Translations under genes and position numbers: made by a program
DNA from: Micromonospora tulbaghiae
Lineage (GTDB): Bacteria; Actinomycetota; Actinomycetes; Mycobacteriales; Micromonosporaceae
DNA: 64,000 nt
Assembly: GCF_900091605.1 (NCBI RefSeq)
Contig: NZ_FMCQ01000007.1
Span: 124,001 to 188,000 of the forward strand
Direction: 5' to 3'
Shown here: piece after piece, positions 41,493-50,549 of the stretch
Layout: each line of letters begins with the position of its first letter
Numbering within the stretch: the first letter of the stretch is position 1
Notes under the pieces: generated by a model
The model's input: only the letters and a program-made list of their open reading frames with translations
The model's database searches: none
Told to the model about the DNA's origin: nothing

Positions 41493-41617
41493 GCACCCTA
41501 CCGGACGATCGGCCTTCGCCCCGTCCGGGAAGGCTGGACGGTCTACCACTGCCCGACGAGGAGATCCCCCAACATCTGCGGGCAATGGCAGACGGCAGGA
41601 CAGGGCATGATGCTCGG

Positions 41618-42292
41618 ATGACATTGGCCGAGATCTGGCCCGTGCGCCGTCTGCGGGTGACGACGTCGGTGCTTGAGCTGGCTGTGCCGGGTGAGGATGA
41701 GCTTGCCGAACTGGCGATCCATGCGGCAGCCGGCATCTACGATCCGCAGAACCGCTTTCTGGCGCGTTCGCCCGTAGCGGGGTGGGAGTCGGGACCGTCT
41801 CCCCAGGCCGAGTGGTCGTTCTTGCGGTACTACTGGGCGTCCCTGGCGGACTGGCGGCCGAGCAGATGGAACCTGGTAATGGCTGTGAAGGTCGATGGCG
41901 CGTGCGTCGGGGTGCAGGAGATCGGCGCGCAGGACTTCGGCACCACCAAGACCGTCTCGACGGGGTCATGGATCGCGCGGCGGTTCCAGCGGCGTGGGTA
42001 TGGCAAGGAGATGCGGGGCGCCATCCTGCACCTCGCGTTCGCGGGGCTTGGAGCGGATCGCGCCGAGTCCGCCGCCTGGTCCACCAACGCGCCGTCGCTG
42101 GGAGTCTCGTGGTCGCTCGGCTATCAGTCGAACGGCACCACGATCCGGGCTTTCGACGGTGCCCGCCAGGAGCAGATCAACCTGGTGCTCGACCGCGAAC
42201 GGTGGGAGAGCCAGCGTGACGACATCGCGATCCACGGACTCAGCGACGAGGTGCTTGAGCTGATGGACGTAAAGCGGGCCGCATCCCGGTGA
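41618..42292 (+). CDS. GNAT-family N-acetyltransferase
   Basis: 224 residues from ATG 41618 (MTLAEIWPVRRLRVTTSVLE). Acetyltransferase core: NLVMAVKVDGACVGVQEIGA, then KTVSTGSWIARRFQRRGYGK (Q/R-x-x-G-x-G/A acetyl-CoA loop) and AESAAWSTNAPSLGVSWSLG, as in RimJ/RimL-like enzymes. The C-terminus LSDEVLELMDV is helical. Substrate unknown. It is bracketed by imperfect direct repeats. Confidence 0.85.
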   Translation: MTLAEIWPVRRLRVTTSVLELAVPGEDELAELAIHAAAGIYDPQNRFLARSPVAGWESGPSPQAEWSFLRYYWASLADWRPSRWNLVMAVKVDGACVGVQEIGAQDFGTTKTVSTGSWIARRFQRRGYGKEMRGAILHLAFAGLGADRAESAAWSTNAPSLGVSWSLGYQSNGTTIRAFDGARQEQINLVLDRERWESQRDDIAIHGLSDEVLELMDVKRAASR

Positions 42293-42362
42293 TGGCCGAG
42301 ACGTCGGGCCGGCCTTTCCGGCTTGCTGGAGACCAGGCCGGTCCCTCCGGCCGGCATCGGCC

Positions 42363-42498
42363 CGGCCAGCCGGCCACGCTGACAGACGACAAGACCTTGA
42401 AACGTCTGGCGTTCGTCCCGAACCCCGATCCTCAGGGATGCCGCCGAGAATCACCTCGCCGGGCATCACAAGGGCTACCAGGCTCCCGGGACGGGGCC
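42363..42498 (+). repeat. Imperfect direct repeat flanking GNAT gene, right copy
   Basis: Right partner of 41345-41492; see there for the shared blocks. The first ~60 bases upstream are also rich in GGCCGG motifs in both copies. Confidence 0.55.
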
Positions 42499-42572
42499 AA
42501 TATAGAGCTACAGGGCGAGCAGAAGGTTCAGTAATCGGCATTCGGTTGGTGGCCCGGATTCACCTTGTCCGA

Positions 42573-43115
42573 TCACACGGCGATGCCTTCTTCCCGGGCG
42601 GCGGGGACAGTGGCTCGCCGGAGCAGGACGTGGCAGATCGGGTACAGCAGGGCGCCGTCGAGGTAGTGACAGAACATCGCGCCGAGGTATGACGGGCCGC
42701 CCCAGGCGTTGCGGGGGAAGTTAGGGTCCAGCCCGGCGAAGACCTGCAGTCCGATGCGCCACGCCATGTACACCTCCAGCAGTACGAGGAAGGCGACGGC
42801 CAGGCAGCGCAGCAAAGCCGGAACGCCGGCCCCGGACCGGAATGTGGCTCCGATCCGTGCTGCCATCGGACGTCCGAGCGGCACGAAGATCACTTTCCAG
42901 CCGAGCGGGCTACGGCGGGATGCCACCGCGAACCAGACGGTCACGACCGCGAGGACGCCGAGATGCGGCAGCCACGCCTCAGTGCCCGCGATCTGTGGTT
43001 CGAGCGTGTCGGATCGGTGGAGGTACCTCGCGACTCCGCTGGCCAGTCCGGCTATCACGGAAACGGTCGCGGTGACGACGGCGGGACGGGACAGCTGCAG
43101 CCGGTGGTTTGTCAT
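42573..43115 (-). CDS. Four-helix membrane protein
   Basis: 180 residues from ATG 43115 (MTNHRLQLSRPAVVT). Hydrophobic segments VTATVSVIAGLASGVARYL, HLGVLAVVTVWFAVAS, CLAVAFLVLLEVYMAWRIGL and YLGAMFCHYLDGALLYPICH. Divergent from the histidine kinase gene, so it may be a target of that two-component system. No family recognised. Confidence 0.65.
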   Translation of the reverse strand: MTNHRLQLSRPAVVTATVSVIAGLASGVARYLHRSDTLEPQIAGTEAWLPHLGVLAVVTVWFAVASRRSPLGWKVIFVPLGRPMAARIGATFRSGAGVPALLRCLAVAFLVLLEVYMAWRIGLQVFAGLDPNFPRNAWGGPSYLGAMFCHYLDGALLYPICHVLLRRATVPAAREEGIAV

Positions 43116-43246
43116 GACTGGAACAGTGCGCCACACCGACCGGCCCGGGCGTCGCTCTCCAGCATGATCCGGGGCCTCCCTCGGAGGCGGCACCGTCATT
43201 CTCGCGCATGACGCCTTCGTCGATACGTTTCGCTAACGTGATCCAC

Positions 43247-44473
43247 ATGCGACTGGGCCGGAGCGATCTGCCATGGCCCGATCTGCTGGACATCGCTCTG
43301 GCCGTCGGGTCGTTCGGACTGTTCACTCTCCCGGTCCTGCTCCGCGGTTCCGGACATGGGCCGACGGCGGCGATCCTGGTCCTCGGCGCCGCCGCGGCCG
43401 TGCCGCTGGCGGCGCGCCGGGCCGTCCCGGTACCGGTACTCGTGACGGTGTCGCTGGTCCTCGCCGTGGCAGCGCTGGCCGATGTCGGCTTCACGGTGTT
43501 CCACAGCAACGCGGGCCCAGCCTTGGGGATCGCGGTGCTGACCGTGGCCGATCGGCTTCCGCGCGAGGTGTCGCTGCGGGCCAGCGTGGCGGCGGTCGGG
43601 CTGGTCACCATGGCGGAATTGACCGCGATGCAGTTGCACCCGGCCACCGGGCAGAACGCGATCCAACTGGTTCTCGCCATTCCAGCCTGGTTGGTGGGGT
43701 ACGCGTTCGGTACCCGTCGACAGGCGGAGCGTCGGCTGCGCGCGGAGACGGCGGAGCGGGCCCGGGAGGCGGAGCGCCGGGTCCGCGCCGAGGAACGGGT
43801 CCGGGTGTCGGCGGACGTCCACGACATCGTGTCGCACACGCTGAGCATGATCGCGGTCCGATCGGGCGTGGCACGGGTGGTGCTCGAACAGCGGCCGGAG
43901 GAGGCGCCGGCCGCGCTGTCGGCGATTGAGACGGCCAGCCGCAGCGCTTTGGACGAGTTACGAGCGGTGTTGCACTCGTTGCGGGACGCTTCGGGGGATC
44001 CGTTGGGCACGGCGGGTGCGCTGACGGCCGGCCCGGCCGTCGAACGACCGACACTCGCACACATCCGGTCGCTCGTCGACAATCTCCGCGATGACGGCTA
44101 CCCGATCACGCTCACACTGTCCGAGACGGCCGGCGCACCACCACCGGTCGAGGAGTCGGCCTACCGGGTCGTGCAGGAGGCGCTGACGAATGTGGTCCGC
44201 CACGCCGGCCGGGTGACAACATCCGTCGACGTCACCAGCGGCCCGGACGGAATCAGCATCTCGGTGCTCAACGCCGCCCCCGTCGCCGGCCCGTCCGGGG
44301 CCGGGCCGGGCAGCGGACACGGCCTGGCCGGAATGCGGGATCGTGTCGCGTTGTACGAGGGCACCGTCACGGCCGACCCATGTCCGGACGGTGGTTACGC
44401 AGTGCGCGTTCAGTTCCCACTTCGATGGACGACGGCACACGCTGACCGCAGCGAGGGGAAGCGCCATGGCTGA
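43247..44473 (+). CDS. NarL-type sensor histidine kinase
   Basis: 408 residues from ATG 43247 (a start 13 codons earlier is possible). Residues ~15-150 form a multi-helix membrane sensor without a large outer loop. The HisKA_3 box is VHDIVSHTLSMIAVRSG (phospho-His ~191), followed by helical LDELRAVLHSLRDASGD. The ATPase has N box YRVVQEALTNVVRHAGR and G box GHGLAGMRDRVALYEG. The stop overlaps the start of the response regulator by 8 bases, showing translational coupling. Confidence 0.93.
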   Translation: MRLGRSDLPWPDLLDIALAVGSFGLFTLPVLLRGSGHGPTAAILVLGAAAAVPLAARRAVPVPVLVTVSLVLAVAALADVGFTVFHSNAGPALGIAVLTVADRLPREVSLRASVAAVGLVTMAELTAMQLHPATGQNAIQLVLAIPAWLVGYAFGTRRQAERRLRAETAERAREAERRVRAEERVRVSADVHDIVSHTLSMIAVRSGVARVVLEQRPEEAPAALSAIETASRSALDELRAVLHSLRDASGDPLGTAGALTAGPAVERPTLAHIRSLVDNLRDDGYPITLTLSETAGAPPPVEESAYRVVQEALTNVVRHAGRVTTSVDVTSGPDGISISVLNAAPVAGPSGAGPGSGHGLAGMRDRVALYEGTVTADPCPDGGYAVRVQFPLRWTTAHADRSEGKRHG

Positions 44474-45170
44474 ACCGGCGGTCGGCGCTGACGGCACTAC
44501 CGAGCCGATCCGTGTCCTGGTCGTGGACGACGAGGCGCTGGTACGAGCCGGATTCCGGGTGCTTTTGGAAACCTCACCGGGGCTCACGGTGGTCGGCGAG
44601 GCATCCGACGGTGCCGCGGCGGTCCGGCAGAGCCGTGCACTTCGCCCGGACGTCCTGCTCATGGACATCCGCATGCCGGTCATGGACGGCCTCGAAGCCA
44701 CCCGGCACATCGCCGACGACGACAGCATCGACGCCCGTGTGCTGATAGTCACGACCTTCGGCGAGGACGAGCACGTCTTCGCCGCGCTGCGTGCCGGAGC
44801 AAGCGGTTTCGTACTCAAGGACACCCCTCCGGAAGACCTGCTCAGCGCCATCCGCGTCATCGCCGGTGGTGAGGCGCTGTTGACCCCACGGCTGACCACC
44901 CGACTGGTCGCGGAGTTCGTGCGAAGCACGTCCGGCCACGCCTTGGCAACCGCACCGGGGGCGCTCGACGAACTGACCGAGCGCGAACGGGAAGTGCTGG
45001 TTCAGGTTGCGGCCGGCCGGTCGAACGCGGAGATCGCCGAACACTTCACCGTCAGCCTCAACACGGTGAAGACCTACGTGAGCCGACTGCTGCTCAAATT
45101 GTCGGCCCGTGATCGAGCCCAGCTCGTCGTGTGCGCCTACGAGGCTGGTTTAGTGGTGCCGGGAAGGTGA
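44466..45170 (+). CDS. NarL/LuxR-type response regulator
   Basis: 234 residues from ATG 44466, preceded by GAGGGGAAG. Receiver domain with acidic pocket VVDDEAL, phospho-acceptor Asp in DVLLMDIRMPVMDG (~residue 66) and Thr in VLIVTTF; output LuxR helix-turn-helix at the C-terminus (LTEREREVLVQVAAGRSNAE, IAEHFTVSLNTVKTYVSRLL). Partner of the overlapping kinase. Signal and targets unknown; the divergent membrane gene is one candidate. Confidence 0.95.
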   Translation: MAEPAVGADGTTEPIRVLVVDDEALVRAGFRVLLETSPGLTVVGEASDGAAAVRQSRALRPDVLLMDIRMPVMDGLEATRHIADDDSIDARVLIVTTFGEDEHVFAALRAGASGFVLKDTPPEDLLSAIRVIAGGEALLTPRLTTRLVAEFVRSTSGHALATAPGALDELTEREREVLVQVAAGRSNAEIAEHFTVSLNTVKTYVSRLLLKLSARDRAQLVVCAYEAGLVVPGR

Positions 45171-45322
45171 GAGAATGCAGTCGTAATGTGGCCGACCGGC
45201 ACCGTCACTTGAACGGAATTCAGTTACCGGCGTTGACTGTCCGGCCGATAGTGGTCACTTCAGCTGACGCGGTCGGTACGACGACTACAGCTCTCGCGGC
45301 CGGTCCGTGGACGCTGCCCTGC

Positions 45323-45886
45323 TTACAAGAAGCGCTCAGGGTCGAAGTTTTCGAGGTCGATGATGCGAACCCGAGGAAGGACGTTGGTGAAGCAGCCCGC
45401 ATCCTCCTCGATGTCGAATACATGCAGGCCCGGCAGATCGGCGAAGCCGGCGTTGAGAAACTCCTTGAACCCGACGACCGCGACCTGATGATCACTTCGT
45501 AGGAGCTCGTCGACCTGCGGCAGGAAGTCGCCGTCGTGGCTGGCGAGCATCACATTGCCCGGGCGCCGGGCGATGGCCTCCAACGTCCGCTGGATGCCGA
45601 TGTCCACTACCTTCTGATCCGATGATCCAGCGAGCGGAATAGGCCGGTATTCCATGCTCAGGAGGGCCCGGACGAAGGGCATCGGCAGACCGCCGCCCGA
45701 GGCGTTGAGGAAGAACAGCGCCTTCACCGGCTGCTGCCACGTGTCCCGCGCGAAGTCCCGCAGACGCTCCCACCGGGGTCGCTCCGCAGGGGCCGGCCGG
45801 CGTTCCAGAACACTGTTGCCGAGAGTGGCATCGATGTTCTCCCCGTCCACGATGAGGTACGTGACGGGGTCGGTCGTGCCGGACAT
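45323..45886 (-). CDS. NYN-domain (PIN-like) ribonuclease-type protein
   Basis: 187 residues from ATG 45886 (MSGTTDPVTYLIVDGENIDA). NYN/LabA-type motifs: first acidic site VDGENID, middle QKVVDIGIQRTLEAIA (D), and GNVMLASHDGDFLPQVDELL (SHDGDF), followed by VAVVGFKEFLN. The PIN-like fold of this family is metal-dependent and acts on RNA in characterised members. No membrane part. Convergent with the response regulator. Specific substrate unknown. Confidence 0.88.
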   Translation of the reverse strand: MSGTTDPVTYLIVDGENIDATLGNSVLERRPAPAERPRWERLRDFARDTWQQPVKALFFLNASGGGLPMPFVRALLSMEYRPIPLAGSSDQKVVDIGIQRTLEAIARRPGNVMLASHDGDFLPQVDELLRSDHQVAVVGFKEFLNAGFADLPGLHVFDIEEDAGCFTNVLPRVRIIDLENFDPERFL

Positions 45887-46311
45887 AGGCGTGCCTCTCG
45901 AGTCGAGCAGTGCACGGACCGGTCGAGCCCGAGCGTGTGACGTGTCGGAGGAAGCTGCGCTCACGGTCAGGGGCATCGCCTGCCAGCCCTGCCGGCACAG
46001 AGTATCCGATTCTCATCTGCCGCTCCGGGCGGGCCGGTGTTCATTACCGCTGGTGACGCACGGTGTCATCTGACTATCTGGTCCATATCGATTCCGAACT
46101 GCGAGTCTTCCTGTGCTGCTGCCCGACCACGGCCAGGTCCGCGTACTCCGCCCACCTTCGGGCCGACGGGACGGCCGGTCAGTGGGATCCGGACCGGCGT
46201 GGAGACGGTAGGATTTCGGCTCCTGCACGGAACGGGGTCGTGCTCGGCCGATCGCGCCGCTTCGGCCTCGCCGGGCGCCGTGGCGTCCGGGACGAAGGGT
46301 GGACACCCCGG
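45887..46311. other. Intergenic region before polysaccharide pyruvyl transferase gene
   Basis: Contains a 28-bp sequence near 46038 (TTCATTACCGCTGGTGACGC at its start) that recurs imperfectly near 48838. The downstream frame is open from 46063, but the conserved protein begins at 46312. No other gene seen. Confidence 0.35.
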
Positions 46312-47637
46312 ATGCACCAGCGGATCCTGCTGCGAGCCCGCAAGGGCCCGTTCGACGTCGTCACCGCCGAGGAGACCTACGAACGGGACTGGATCGGCAA
46401 GAACAGCGGTAACCTGGTCTTCAGCCACGCCGCGCACAAGCTTCTGGCCACCTCGGCGGCGGAGATCACCCCGTCGCGGTTCCGGGCGGACCCGCGCGAT
46501 GCCGACGAGATCAACGAGAAGTACGACGTCTTTGTGATCCCGCTGGCCAACGCCTTTCGCCACGACTACGCGAACCGGCTGATGTCGATGACCCGGCTGA
46601 TCGAGCGGCTCAAGATCCCGGTGGTGGTGCTGGGGGTCGGAGCGCAGACCGACGTGGACGGCGACCTGGAGTACCTGCGCCCGATCGACGAGCCGGTGAA
46701 GGCGTTCTGCCGGGCGGTGCTGGACCGATCGCACAGCATCGGCGTACGCGGCGAGATCAGCGAGACCTACCTGCGTACGCTGGGTTTCTCCGCCGTCGAG
46801 CAGATCGGCTGCCCGTCGATGTTCCTGCACGGCGACAGCTTCCGGGTCGAGAAGGCGAAGGCGACCCTGGGCACCGAGGATCGGCTCGCGTTCGTCATCT
46901 CGCCATACGTCCGCGCGTTGGCCCCGATCGTCCGCCACCACCACGAGCGCTACCCGAACCTGCGCTACCTGGCGCAGGGCCTGTACACCCTCGGCACCCT
47001 GCTCTACGGCGACGCACCGAATTTGCGCGGCAAGACCGACGACATGCCGATCCACACCTCACACCCGCTCTTCGTCGAGGACAAGGTGCGGATGTTCGTG
47101 GACCCGTGGCCGTGGATGGAGTATCTCTCCGGCTTCGACTTCGCCTTCGGCACCCGGATCCACGGCACCATCACGGCGCTGGTCTCCGGCACTCCCGGGT
47201 ATCTCCTCGCACACGACTCGCGCACCCTGGAACTGGCCCGCTACTTCGACATCCCGCACCGGTTGATGCGCGACGCACCGGCCGACGTCGATGCCGCCCA
47301 ACTCTACGAGGAGGCCGACTACACGGCCCTGAACGAGGGCCACAAGGAGCGTTTCGCGCGGATCACCGCGTTCCTCGCCAAGCACGACCTCGGCCTTTCG
47401 TTCGCCGACGGGGACAGCGCCGCCCGCTTCGACATGCAGGTCCGCCAAACCGCCTACCCGGAGGCGGTCCGGCCGGCCTCCGCCTACACCACCGACGAAC
47501 TGCTGGCGCGCATGCAGTGGCTGCGCGACGAGAACCGGACGCTGCAGCAGAAACTCAAGGCACACCGCGCGCAGCCACTGCGCGAGCAGGTCAAGCAGGC
47601 GGTGGGCGGCCGGGTCCGCCGGATGCTGTCGCGCTGA
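46312..47637 (+). CDS. Polysaccharide pyruvyl transferase family protein
   Basis: 441 residues from ATG 46312. The PS_pyruv_trans layout is present: an N-terminal Rossmann-like part, KIPVVVLGVGAQTDVDG, SIGVRGEISETYLRTLGFS, a UDP-binding-like C-half with FAFGTRIHGTITALVSGTPG (the conserved G.R.H motif) and LARYFDIPHRLM. The final ~60 residues form a coiled coil (ELLARMQWLRDENRTLQQKL). Family members add pyruvate ketals to exopolysaccharide or cell-wall glycans. No glycosyltransferase genes adjoin. Confidence 0.9.
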   Translation: MHQRILLRARKGPFDVVTAEETYERDWIGKNSGNLVFSHAAHKLLATSAAEITPSRFRADPRDADEINEKYDVFVIPLANAFRHDYANRLMSMTRLIERLKIPVVVLGVGAQTDVDGDLEYLRPIDEPVKAFCRAVLDRSHSIGVRGEISETYLRTLGFSAVEQIGCPSMFLHGDSFRVEKAKATLGTEDRLAFVISPYVRALAPIVRHHHERYPNLRYLAQGLYTLGTLLYGDAPNLRGKTDDMPIHTSHPLFVEDKVRMFVDPWPWMEYLSGFDFAFGTRIHGTITALVSGTPGYLLAHDSRTLELARYFDIPHRLMRDAPADVDAAQLYEEADYTALNEGHKERFARITAFLAKHDLGLSFADGDSAARFDMQVRQTAYPEAVRPASAYTTDELLARMQWLRDENRTLQQKLKAHRAQPLREQVKQAVGGRVRRMLSR

Positions 47638-47715
47638 CCGTCGTACGCCTGTTCGGCAGCGGGGAGCCGGCGTCGGCGCCGCGACGGTGCCCGGCCCGGT
47701 GCCGACGACGACAAG

Positions 47716-48696
47716 TCAGCTGGCCGTTCGGCCGCCGACCAACAACAGTGACTTGCCCACCGTTGTGCGGGCGGCAAGTGCACGGTGGGCATCAGCGGCC
47801 TGCTCCAGCGGGTAGGCGGCGCCGATCGCCGGCCGTAGCCGTCCCTCCGCAGCACGTTCCAGTGCACGGCCCAGCAGCTCGCGCACGGTTTCCTGGTTCG
47901 GGGGACCGTCCAGTAGCGGAGCGAGCACCCGTATACCGCGGCGCGCGGCCGACTCTGGGTCCGGTGCGGCGAACCCGTCGGCGGTGCCGTAGGTGACGAA
48001 CCGGCCGCCGTCGGCCACCGCGCCCAAGGCGGCCGTGCCGAGCGGGCCACCCGCCCCGTCGTAGACCAACGCCGCACCGCCACCGGTCGCCTGCCGCACC
48101 CGGCGGATCCAGTCCGACCGCGTGTAATCGACGGCAGCCTCCGCGCCCAGCTCGCGGGCCAGTGCCAGTTTGACGTCGCTGGATGCGGCGGCGACCACCC
48201 GGGCGCCGGCATCGACGGCCAACTGCACCAGCAGCGAGCCGGCTCCACCGGCAGCCGCTGAGACCAGCACCCATTCTCCCTTCTCCGGCCTGCCCAGCCG
48301 GTCCAGGCTGAGCGCGGTCACGCCGTCGTGCACCAGCGCGGCCGCCACCTCGATGGCCAGTCCGTCGGGCACCGGCATGGTCTCCTCGACGTCCGCGACG
48401 ATCCGTTCGGCGTAACCGGTGCTGGTCCGTACGACCACACGGCGGCCGATCCATGCCCGGTTCACCCCTTCGCCGGTCTCCACCACCGTGCCCGCTCCTC
48501 CGCCACCCGGCACGTACGGCAACGTCCGCGGGAAGAAGTCCTGGCCCCAGCCGCTGCGCAGCAGGGTGTCGAGGAGAATGACGTCTACCGCAGCCATACC
48601 GACGACGACCTGGCCGGGTCCGGGTACCGGGTCGGGCAGTTCCGCGGGACGCAGCACCTCCGGGCCACCGAACACGGCCACCTGGATTGCGCGCAT
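47716..48696 (-). CDS. Quinone oxidoreductase-like zinc-independent MDR protein
   Basis: 326 residues from ATG 48696 (MRAIQVAVFGGPEVLRPAEL). Medium-chain dehydrogenase plan: N-terminal GroES-like domain with PYVPGGGGAGTVVETGEGVN, NADPH site LVSAAAGGAGSLLVQLAVDA, and VVAAASSDVKLALARELGAE. No structural or catalytic zinc Cys set, as in QOR/crotonyl-CoA-type reductases. Likely NADPH:quinone or enone reductase; substrate unknown. Upstream AGCTTCAGCTTGAAC-like palindrome near 48740 might be a regulator site. Confidence 0.9.
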   Translation of the reverse strand: MRAIQVAVFGGPEVLRPAELPDPVPGPGQVVVGMAAVDVILLDTLLRSGWGQDFFPRTLPYVPGGGGAGTVVETGEGVNRAWIGRRVVVRTSTGYAERIVADVEETMPVPDGLAIEVAAALVHDGVTALSLDRLGRPEKGEWVLVSAAAGGAGSLLVQLAVDAGARVVAAASSDVKLALARELGAEAAVDYTRSDWIRRVRQATGGGAALVYDGAGGPLGTAALGAVADGGRFVTYGTADGFAAPDPESAARRGIRVLAPLLDGPPNQETVRELLGRALERAAEGRLRPAIGAAYPLEQAADAHRALAARTTVGKSLLLVGGRTAS

Positions 48697-49146
48697 GTGT
48701 AGCACCCCTTGCATGAGACGGCGTCCCGGCCAGTGTTCAAGCTGAAGCTTGGTTGAGGTCAAGGACGTGCTGAGGGCAGCGCGCCTTTGCTCGTTGCGGT
48801 GCCATCCGCTTCCGCCGCTACGACTGGCGTGCTGGCGTTCATCACCGCTGGTTACGCACGGTAATGTATGACTGCCTCTCCTGCCCCCGCTTCCAGCGCC
48901 GTGCCGGCCGGCCGACCAACGCGTTTCTGCGAGCCGCAGTTCCGCCTTTCTCGGCCGCTACCGTTGGCGTTCACGGCGCTGCGGCCTACGCGGTGATGTG
49001 CTGCCGCGGCAACGAGACGCTGGTGCAAGCCGAGATGGTCCCGGCGGCACCGGCGAAATGCAGCACGAGTCGTTGAGGGGTCAAGATCGGATGCACGGAT
49101 CTGCCGCGAGTTCCTTGCCGTGGCCTGCCGCTGCCGGACCTCGGCA
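48697..49146. other. 450-bp intergenic region
   Basis: Holds AAGCTGAAGCTTGGTTGAGG near 48740, a partly palindromic sequence upstream of the oxidoreductase gene, and the second copy of the imperfect 28-bp sequence near 48838. No gene supported. Confidence 0.35.
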
Positions 49147-49776
49147 TTACCGTGAGTATTCGGCATGCAGTTCGGCGTACGGCCGGCGTCGGTCGGGGTG
49201 GCGGCGCGTTCTGCCCATGCCGATCTCGGCGCAGCAGTGCGTGCCGGGGACGCGAGCGCGATGGGCGGGGCACTCCTCGGCCAAGGCGCGGACCTGGTCG
49301 GCTTCCAACTCGAACGCTTCGCGGCTGCCGGTGAGCACCAACGTGTCGGCGGCGATGTCCCACCGCAGATGATCGCGGAACTCTTGATGCCGGACTCGCC
49401 GGTGATCATCGATCGACCGCGCCGGCCACGCCTGACCGGGTAGGACGACGGTGTGTGGCCGACCGGTCCCCAACCGGGAACGGACCTGCTTCCACCGCGA
49501 CGGCGGGAACGCGAGGCGGTGATGCAGCAACACCAGGTCGAGCGGGCGCCCCCAACTGTGATGGTGGGGAAGTGTCGCGCGACGTAGGGGAAGATAGATG
49601 ATCGTGTGCGGCGACCGGGCAGCCAGCCCCCACGCCAGAGCGAACAGCATCGCTGTTTCCTTGTCGAGGCAGAACTGGGCTCCAAGACGGCCCTCGTACA
49701 GACCGGCGAACCCCGGCGGCCTTGCCGGCCGCATGACCCGGTACCGATGGCGGCCGAGGTGGACGGTACTGACCAT
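49147..49776 (-). CDS. Unknown protein (209 residues)
   Basis: From ATG 49776 (MVSTVHLGRHRYRVMRPARP). Coherent composition: AQFCLDKETAMLFALAWGLA, HTIIYLPLRRATLPHHHSWG, LDLVLLHHRLAFPPSRWKQV and WDIAADTLVLTGSREAFELE. His-rich central part, Cys pair near the C-terminus (HCCAEIG). No known family or membrane segment. Isolated. Confidence 0.55.
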   Translation of the reverse strand: MVSTVHLGRHRYRVMRPARPPGFAGLYEGRLGAQFCLDKETAMLFALAWGLAARSPHTIIYLPLRRATLPHHHSWGRPLDLVLLHHRLAFPPSRWKQVRSRLGTGRPHTVVLPGQAWPARSIDDHRRVRHQEFRDHLRWDIAADTLVLTGSREAFELEADQVRALAEECPAHRARVPGTHCCAEIGMGRTRRHPDRRRPYAELHAEYSR

Positions 49777-50549
49777 CACCGGCCATTCGTGTCCGCCCAA
49801 CCGTCGACCCACTCCAGCAACATCCTTCGACTCTCGTCGTATCGCCGTACGGTGAGCATTGTCGGCGGAGCCGGCACGACACGGCGACAGAGTTACCTGA
49901 CGGCGGGGAGCCCGACTCAAGACCGAGCACGCTCTCATGCCGCTTCGCCACCCTCAAGGCCGAACTGGTCCACACCCGGGCATGGCCATCCCGTCGCGAA
50001 CTGGAGATGGAGGTCTTCTCCTGTATCGAAGGCTTTTACAACCCTCGCGACGGCACACCCGTCTGGGAACGTCGGCCCCGACACCTACGAGAAGATCCAC
50101 CGAAAGTGCTGACAGGCATCGATGTGTCCGCCGGGGCGCCGCTCAGGACGGCGCGGCCGCCGAGCAGGTCAGCCCGAAACGCGCCGCGGCGACCGGAGTC
50201 AGGCCGCTGTCCGGGCGCGGACGAGAGAGCAGCCGGTGGCTCCTTCCGGCAGAGTCACGCCATCTGCTCCGAAACTTTCGGCACTCGTCCGGTCGGAAAT
50301 CCACCCTGCCGTCCGGCGCTCCTGCTGGCAGCGAGGTCATTGACGGATGGCGGGGCAGTTAGTAGCCTCAGCGCACAAAATCATGGCATGTAAATATCTC
50401 GATAAGTTTCGGAGGCGACGAGCTCACCGTCGGCGGGACAACGACTGACCGGTCGGTGAGGCCACTCGCCGGATTCTGCCTGCGCGCCCGCGCCGGTGAG
50501 AACCCGCCACCCCGCCACCGCTGCTCACGATCACACCGCTGGAGGGCCG
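49777..50549. other. Long upstream region of sugar-transport operon
   Basis: About 770 bases. No conserved protein frame. The lower-GC segment 50365-50415 probably holds the operon promoter and contains a LacI-like palindrome (see separate entry). Confidence 0.4.
50400..50411. promoter_or_regulatory. Candidate LacI-type operator upstream of sugar ABC operon
   Basis: CGATAAGTTTCG is an imperfect palindrome (8 of 12 positions symmetric) of the CGAAA-N-TTTCG kind used by LacI-type repressors of glycan genes. It lies ~140 bp before the binding-protein start in the most AT-rich part of the intergenic region. No repressor gene is in the window. Confidence 0.3.
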
